The notes under the pieces are model-generated. The model did not search any database. It was not told where the DNA came from and saw nothing but the letters and a program-made list of their open reading frames with translations. The position numbers were made by a program, and so were the translations under genes. Shown one piece after another: positions 36,025-41,806 of a DNA stretch of 41,806 nucleotides (the first letter of the stretch is position 1; every line of letters starts with the position of its first letter). The DNA is taken from assembly GCA_937973905.1 (NCBI GenBank), contig CALJJR010000108.1, positions 1 through 41,806 on the forward strand, given 5' to 3'. The stretch comes from an uncultured Arenicella sp. (GTDB lineage: Bacteria; Pseudomonadota; Gammaproteobacteria; Arenicellales; Arenicellaceae).

Positions 36025-37566
36025 ATGACAACGCAACTAAACCCATCTGAAATCAGCAATCTGATTAAAGATCGGATTAAAAATTTTGAAGCGTCTGCGG
36101 AATCTCGCACCGAAGGTACGGTTGTTAGCCTTACCGACGGTATTGCGCGTATCCACGGTTTAACCGAAGCGATGCAAGGTGAAATGTTGGAATTCCCGGG
36201 CGACGTTTTCGGTCTGGCACTGAATCTTGAGCAAGATTCAGTCGGCGCCGTAGTGCTGGGTGATTACAAACACATTTCCGAAGGCGATACGGTCAAATGT
36301 ACTGGCCGCATTTTGGAAGTACCGGTTGGTCGCGAACTCTTAGGCCGCGTTGTTGATTCATTGGGTAGACCGATTGATGGCAAAGGCGCGATTGAAACCA
36401 GCGAAACTTCGCCAATTGAAAAAATTGCGCCTGGTGTTATCGAACGTCAAGGTGTTGATCAGCCGCTTGAAACTGGTTTTAAATCTATTGATGCGATGGT
36501 GCCAATTGGCCGCGGTCAACGTGAGCTGATTATTGGTGACCGTCAAACCGGTAAAACTGCCGTCGCCATCGATGCGATCATCAATCAGAAAGGCAAAGAC
36601 GTTAAATGTATCTACGTCGCGATTGGTCAAAAGGCGTCCTCTGTAGCGGCGGTAGTCCGCAAGTTAGAAGAACATGGCGCGATGGAATTTACGACCGTGG
36701 TTGCCTCGAACGCATCCGATTCGGCAGCGCTGCAATACATCGCTCCTTACTCTGGTTGCACCATGGGTGAGTTCTTCCGCGACAATGGCGAAGATGCTTT
36801 GATAATCTATGATGATCTTTCTAAACAAGCCGTTGCTTATCGTGAAGTATCTCTGCTATTACGCCGCCCACCAGGCCGCGAAGCTTATCCCGGCGACGTA
36901 TTCTATTTGCACTCTCGTTTGCTCGAGCGTTCTTCTCGAATCAATGCAGACGAAGTTGAACGCCGTACTGGTGTTAAAGGCAAGACAGGTTCATTAACTG
37001 CGCTGCCAATTATCGAAACGCAAGCCGGTGACGTTTCTGCTTTCGTACCAACCAACGTAATTTCGATTACTGACGGTCAGATCTTTATGGAGACCGATTT
37101 GTTCAACTCAGGTATCCGTCCAGCGGTTGATCCTGGTTTGTCGGTATCTCGAGTGGGTGGTAATGCGCAAACCAATATCATTAAAAAGTTGGGTGGCGGT
37201 GTACGTCTAGCGTTGGCTCAATACCGTGAGTTAGCGGCATTCTCGCAGTTCGCATCTGATTTGGATGAAGCCACGCGATCTCAGTTGGCCCGCGGTGAGC
37301 GTGTAACTGAGTTGATGAAGCAAGCCCAGTACGCGCCAATGTCAACCGCGCAAATCGCTGCGTCTTTGTTCGCCGCCAACGAAGGTTATTTCGATGACGT
37401 TGATAAAGATCAGGTTGTTGCTTGTGAAGCAGCAATGCAAGCGCATCTGAAAGCTAACTTTGGTGACATGTTAGACAGCATTAACGCAGAACCAAAATTG
37501 TCTGATGAAGTGGTTGAAAAGCTTCATGCGGCGCTTAAAGACTTCAAAGCAAACGGGTCTTTCTAG
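36025..37566 (+). CDS. atpA: ATP synthase F1 subunit alpha
   Basis: A 513-residue non-catalytic nucleotide-binding subunit. Walker A is GDRQTGKT at 171-178, and the family blocks [31 protein letters not shown] and [10 protein letters not shown] are present. A ribosome site GAGGA lies nine bases before the ATG. Length equals that of the E. coli protein. Confidence 0.98.
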   Translation: MTTQLNPSEISNLIKDRIKNFEASAESRTEGTVVSLTDGIARIHGLTEAMQGEMLEFPGDVFGLALNLEQDSVGAVVLGDYKHISEGDTVKCTGRILEVPVGRELLGRVVDSLGRPIDGKGAIETSETSPIEKIAPGVIERQGVDQPLETGFKSIDAMVPIGRGQRELIIGDRQTGKTAVAIDAIINQKGKDVKCIYVAIGQKASSVAAVVRKLEEHGAMEFTTVVASNASDSAALQYIAPYSGCTMGEFFRDNGEDALIIYDDLSKQAVAYREVSLLLRRPPGREAYPGDVFYLHSRLLERSSRINADEVERRTGVKGKTGSLTALPIIETQAGDVSAFVPTNVISITDGQIFMETDLFNSGIRPAVDPGLSVSRVGGNAQTNIIKKLGGGVRLALAQYRELAAFSQFASDLDEATRSQLARGERVTELMKQAQYAPMSTAQIAASLFAANEGYFDDVDKDQVVACEAAMQAHLKANFGDMLDSINAEPKLSDEVVEKLHAALKDFKANGSF

Positions 37567-37588
37567 TCGTTCAATTTGCTGCAAGCGT

Positions 37589-37604
37589 GGGCGGTTAACC
37601 GCCC
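37589..37604. repeat. Perfect 16-base palindrome in the atpA-atpG gap
   Basis: GGGCGGTTAACCGCCC is a perfect palindrome and as RNA would form a GC-rich six-base stem with a TTAA loop, 22 bases after the atpA stop. No T run follows, so it is not a terminator. It may stabilise or process the transcript. Confidence 0.6.
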
Positions 37605-37651
37605 GAGGCTTAAGGCTGATTACGAAATTCAACTTATAACGAATAGGCATT

Positions 37652-38518
37652 ATGGCAGTCGGAAAAGAAATTCGAGACCAGATCTCCAGCGTTAAAAGTA
37701 CGCAGAAAATCACCAAAGCCATGGAAATGGTGGCGGCGAGTAAGATGCGTAAAGCGCAGGACCGTATGAATGCAGCGCGCCCTTATGCGCAAAAAATTCG
37801 TTCGGTGGTCGCGCACATTGCAAATGCAAATTTGGAATATAAGCACCCCTTTACGCTTGAGCGAGACATCAAGCGCGTGGGTTATATCGTTGTTAGTTCA
37901 GACCGCGGACTTTGCGGCGGTTTGAATATGAACGTGTTTCGCAAAACGGTTTCTGAGCTGGCTGATTGGGATGCCAAAGGTGTTGAAATCGACATCGCGA
38001 CAATTGGCTCAAAGGGTCTGGCGTATTTTCGTCGTGCTGGCGGTAACGTTGTGTCTGAAGCCTCGCACTACGGTGACCAACCGAATCTGAGTGATTTGCT
38101 GGGCGCCATAACGTCCATGTTGACTGCTTACGAAAACGGCACCATCGACCGCTTATATGTTGTTTCAAACGAATTTGTGAACACGATGACGCAATCGCCA
38201 GAGTCTGTGCAGTTGCTACCGATTGTTTCTGATGAACAAGCGGCCGCTGAAGTACCCGATTTGTTCGATTACATCTATGAACCTGAAGCCAAGCCAATTC
38301 TAGATACAGTGTTGAAGCGCTATATCGAGTCACAGATATATCAGGCAGTAGTAGAAAACATTGCGTGTGAACAATCAGCCCGGATGGTGGCGATGAAATC
38401 GGCCAGTGACAATGCTGGTGATTTAATTTCTGAACTTGAGTTGGTGTACAACAAAGCGCGACAAGCTGCGATTACCCAAGAGATTTCAGAGATTGTGAGT
38501 GGCGCTGCGGCAGTATAG
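37652..38518 (+). CDS. atpG: ATP synthase F1 subunit gamma
   Basis: A 288-residue central rotor shaft protein. The N-terminal helix reads [20 protein letters not shown], followed by [10 protein letters not shown], and the C-terminal helix ends [19 protein letters not shown]; these terminal helices form the coiled coil inside the alpha-beta ring. Length is as in E. coli. A perfect palindrome precedes the gene and a hairpin follows it. Confidence 0.98.
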   Translation: MAVGKEIRDQISSVKSTQKITKAMEMVAASKMRKAQDRMNAARPYAQKIRSVVAHIANANLEYKHPFTLERDIKRVGYIVVSSDRGLCGGLNMNVFRKTVSELADWDAKGVEIDIATIGSKGLAYFRRAGGNVVSEASHYGDQPNLSDLLGAITSMLTAYENGTIDRLYVVSNEFVNTMTQSPESVQLLPIVSDEQAAAEVPDLFDYIYEPEAKPILDTVLKRYIESQIYQAVVENIACEQSARMVAMKSASDNAGDLISELELVYNKARQAAITQEISEIVSGAAAV

Positions 38519-38546
38519 GCAACAGCAGTCGAACAGAAAATTTAAG

Positions 38547-38577
38547 GTTGTTGCGAGTTAAGCCTTTTCGTAACAAC
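38547..38577 (+). repeat. Hairpin in the atpG-atpD gap
   Basis: GTTGTTGCGA (38547-38556) pairs with TCGTAACAAC (38568-38577) over ten bases with one G-U pair and an 11-base loop. It lies 28 bases after the atpG stop. No T run follows, so a transcript-processing or stability role is more likely than termination. Confidence 0.55.
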
Positions 38578-38589
38578 AAACTGATTTAA

Positions 38590-39996
<1,407 letters not shown>

Positions 39997-40048
39997 CCAG
40001 CGTCTGATTGAATATACGGCCACGCCATCGTAACGAGTACACAGCAAT

Positions 40049-40468
40049 ATGAGCACAATGCAAGTAGAAGTAGTGAGCGCCGAGCACGAAATTTTTTCGG
40101 GCGAAGCAGCTATGCTGATTGCAACCGCTGAAGCGGGTGAGTTGGGTATTTATCCTCAACACACGCCGCTGCTTACCAATCTGAAGCCAGGCGATGTCCG
40201 GATTCAGTTAGAGAATGGTGAAGAGCAGGTAATATATGTGTCAGGCGGCATTCTTGAAGTAACGCCTAAGAAAATTACGGTGTTGTCCGACACGGCAATT
40301 CGTGCCGACGACCTTGATGAGGCCGCTGCACTCGAAGCACAACGCAAAGCAGAACAAGCTCTTAAAGACAGCAATGCTGATATCGACTTTGCTCGTGCCA
40401 AAGCAGAACTAGCGCAAGCGGCGGCTCAATTGCAAGCGCTTAAAAAAATGGTCAAACGTCCGCGCTAG
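40049..40468 (+). CDS. atpC: ATP synthase F1 subunit epsilon
   Basis: A 139-residue subunit with an N-terminal beta-sandwich ([30 protein letters not shown]) and a C-terminal helical hairpin rich in Ala, Lys and Glu. It regulates ATP hydrolysis by the complex. Last gene of the operon, 52 bases after atpD, and followed by a strong terminator. Confidence 0.97.
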   Translation: MSTMQVEVVSAEHEIFSGEAAMLIATAEAGELGIYPQHTPLLTNLKPGDVRIQLENGEEQVIYVSGGILEVTPKKITVLSDTAIRADDLDEAAALEAQRKAEQALKDSNADIDFARAKAELAQAAAQLQALKKMVKRPR

Positions 40469-40490
40469 GAATTTGCGGTGGTCCAATTTA

Positions 40491-40522
40491 AAAGCCCGAT
40501 GCTTAATAGCTCGGGCTTTTTT
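40491..40522 (+). terminator. Rho-independent terminator of the atp operon
   Basis: AAAGCCCGA (40491-40499) pairs with TCGGGCTTT (40511-40519); GCT and AGC inside the loop can pair as well. A run of T follows (40517-40522). It begins 22 bases after the atpC stop. Confidence 0.93.
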
Positions 40523-40607
40523 GTATTCAACGGCACATCGTTGTGGTCAGATTACTTTGTAATTGTGTAACAAGCGGCAAATTGAAATTCCTCAGTTTCC
40601 CCTTATC

Positions 40608-40616
40608 TGTTATAAA
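40608..40616 (+). promoter_or_regulatory. Possible extended -10 promoter of lemA
   Basis: TGTTATAAA carries the TGn extension directly before TATAAA, 32 bases upstream of the lemA ATG. No good -35 is seen 17 bases upstream, which is common for extended -10 promoters. It lies after the atp terminator and before lemA, where a new promoter is needed. Confidence 0.45.
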
Positions 40617-40648
40617 GGCTGCAACAAAAACACCAAAGGGCTATTGCA

Positions 40649-41236
40649 ATGGGAACTGGCACTATTCTGTTAATCATTTTTGTCGGCATTATTTTGTTCG
40701 GCATCTCTCTTTTCAACCGTTTGGTTGCTGGGCGTAACGGGTATAAAAATGCCTTCGCACAGATCGATGTACAACTGACGCGCCGTCACGATTTGATTCC
40801 AAATCTTGTTGAGACCGCCAAGGGCTACATGGCGCATGAAAAGGAAACTTTAGAAGCGGTTATTAACGCCCGTAATGCGGCTGTGAGTGGTTTGAGCGCA
40901 GCAAAAGCTGACCCCACTAATCCAGATGCGATGAAACAACTTGGTGAAGCTGAACAGGGCTTGAGTGGCGCACTCGGACGACTATTTGCGTTGTCAGAGT
41001 CTTACCCCGATTTGAAAGCGAATGAAAATATGATGCAGCTTTCGGAAGAACTGACCACTACCGAAAATAAAGTTTCATTTGCCCGTCAGGCATATAACGA
41101 CGCTGTAATGATGTACAACAATCTGCGTGAACAATTTCCGAGTAGCTTCATAGCGAATTGGTTCAGCTTTCAAGCTGCAGAATTACTTGAGCTTGAAGAT
41201 GAAGCGATGAAGCAAGTACCAAAAGTTGAGTTCTAA
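40649..41236 (+). CDS. lemA: LemA family protein
   Basis: A 195-residue protein with an N-terminal membrane helix (about residues 4-24, GTILLIIFVGIILFGISLFN) and the LemA signature AQIDVQLTRRHDLIPNLVETAKGY near 37-60, followed by long helices. LemA proteins are membrane-anchored helical bundles of unclear function, often next to a membrane metalloprotease, as here: the M48 gene starts 12 bases after the stop. Confidence 0.94.
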   Translation: MGTGTILLIIFVGIILFGISLFNRLVAGRNGYKNAFAQIDVQLTRRHDLIPNLVETAKGYMAHEKETLEAVINARNAAVSGLSAAKADPTNPDAMKQLGEAEQGLSGALGRLFALSESYPDLKANENMMQLSEELTTTENKVSFARQAYNDAVMMYNNLREQFPSSFIANWFSFQAAELLELEDEAMKQVPKVEF

Positions 41237-41248
41237 AGAAATCACTCG

Positions 41249-41806
41249 ATGAATTTTTTCGAGCATCAGGAGAAAGCGCGCAAGCAATCTCGCTGGATAA
41301 TTTTGGCCTTCATCGGCGTGGCTCTGCTTATTATTGCTGCAGTTGATTTGATCGTTCTGGCATTGTTTGCCCTACAAGGGCCGCTCATATCTGGAACTGC
41401 TGCAATTACGCATGCCGGCATTGAGAATATTCTCAATCCGCAATTGTGGGCCGCGAACGCAGATATTCTAATGGGTTCCAGCGCGGCAACGGGTGGCGTC
41501 ATTGGTCTTGCTAGCTTGGGTAAAATTGCCGCGCTTCGCAGTGGCGGTGGCAAAGTGGCCAGGGATATGGGCGGCGTACTTATTACGCCAGATGTCAAAG
41601 ACCCACTACGCCGGCGCTTATACAATGTTGTTGAGGAGATTGCGCTCGCCTCTGGCGTGCCCGTACCTGAAGTGTTCGTGATGGAAAATGAGCCAGCGAT
41701 CAACGCTTTTGCCGCTGGTTATAGCCCCGCTGATGCCGCCATCGCAGTGACGCAGGGGACTCTGGAAAAATTAAATCGCAGTGAGTTGCAGGGCGTGGTT
41801 GCTCAT
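41249..41806 (+). CDS. Membrane M48-family metalloprotease (3' end outside window)
   Basis: The first 186 codons of a reading frame starting at ATG 41249 and open to the window end. It has two hydrophobic segments (about residues 16-42 and 75-93), then NVVEEIALASGVPVPEVFVM and NAFAAGYSPADAAIAVTQG, which are the blocks preceding the catalytic helix in M48 (HtpX/Ste24-like) proteases. The last residues seen are LQGVVAH, which should be the start of the zinc-binding HExxH. Placement after lemA matches the usual LemA-M48 pair. The zinc motif itself cannot be confirmed from this window. Confidence 0.88.
   Translation, partial: MNFFEHQEKARKQSRWIILAFIGVALLIIAAVDLIVLALFALQGPLISGTAAITHAGIENILNPQLWAANADILMGSSAATGGVIGLASLGKIAALRSGGGKVARDMGGVLITPDVKDPLRRRLYNVVEEIALASGVPVPEVFVMENEPAINAFAAGYSPADAAIAVTQGTLEKLNRSELQGVVAH

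Overview
The window reads as a contiguous piece of a gammaproteobacterial chromosome from the mnmG-rsmG / parAB / atp neighbourhood, which in many bacteria lies close to the replication origin. Housekeeping genes resemble those of Gammaproteobacteria (MnmE ending in CIGK, MnmG, RsmG, ParA, ParB and a complete atpIBEFHAGDC operon). A xanthomonadin/aryl-polyene-type pigment cluster sits in the middle. Base composition looks near 50% GC by eye. A yellow or orange pigmented marine gammaproteobacterium (for example an Arenicella-like lineage) would fit, but this is a weak guess from gene content only.

Layout. (a) 1-6004: the 3' part of mnmE, an acidic membrane-anchored unknown protein, a secreted lipase-like hydrolase followed by a clear terminator, a COQ8-like ABC1/UbiB ATPase, a TonB-like anchored protein and a small cupin. 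(b) 6093-8757: mnmG and rsmG; mnmG carries a strong candidate parS site. (c) 8844-16875, plus strand: a tightly packed operon of ketosynthase, chain-length-factor-like protein, flavin-dependent halogenase homologue, small membrane protein, hotdog dehydratase, GT2 glycosyltransferase, LpxL-like acyltransferase, second hotdog dehydratase and second ketosynthase. (d) 16913-19123: JmjC/cupin-8 oxygenase, secreted HEAT-like protein and a VOC protein. (e) 25817 down to 19545, minus strand: chorismatase, PlsC-type acyltransferase, acyl carrier protein, thioesterase, LolA-like protein, MMPL exporter and ketoreductase, followed by what looks like a decayed gene. (f) 26150-28597: second acyl carrier protein, AMP-dependent ligase and, on the opposite strand, a phosphopantetheinyl transferase. 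(g) 28780-32916: parA, parB, a LuxR-type response regulator and a convergent hybrid histidine kinase. (h) 33215-40468: the F-type ATP synthase operon, with a good sigma70-like promoter before it and a strong terminator after it. (i) 40649-41806: lemA and the start of a membrane M48 protease cut by the window end.

How the parts fit. The pigment cluster encodes a nearly complete assembly line. The chorismatase would make hydroxybenzoate, the ligase would activate it and load it on an ACP primed by the phosphopantetheinyl transferase. Two ketosynthases with a chain-length-factor-like partner, a ketoreductase and two dehydratases would build a conjugated polyene. The halogenase homologue could halogenate the product. 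The acyltransferases and glycosyltransferase could attach it to a lipid or sugar headgroup, and the MMPL exporter plus LolA-like protein would move it to the outer membrane. The striking features are the position of this cluster between rsmG and parA, the starter-unit route from chorismate, and a candidate parS left about 22 kb from parAB.
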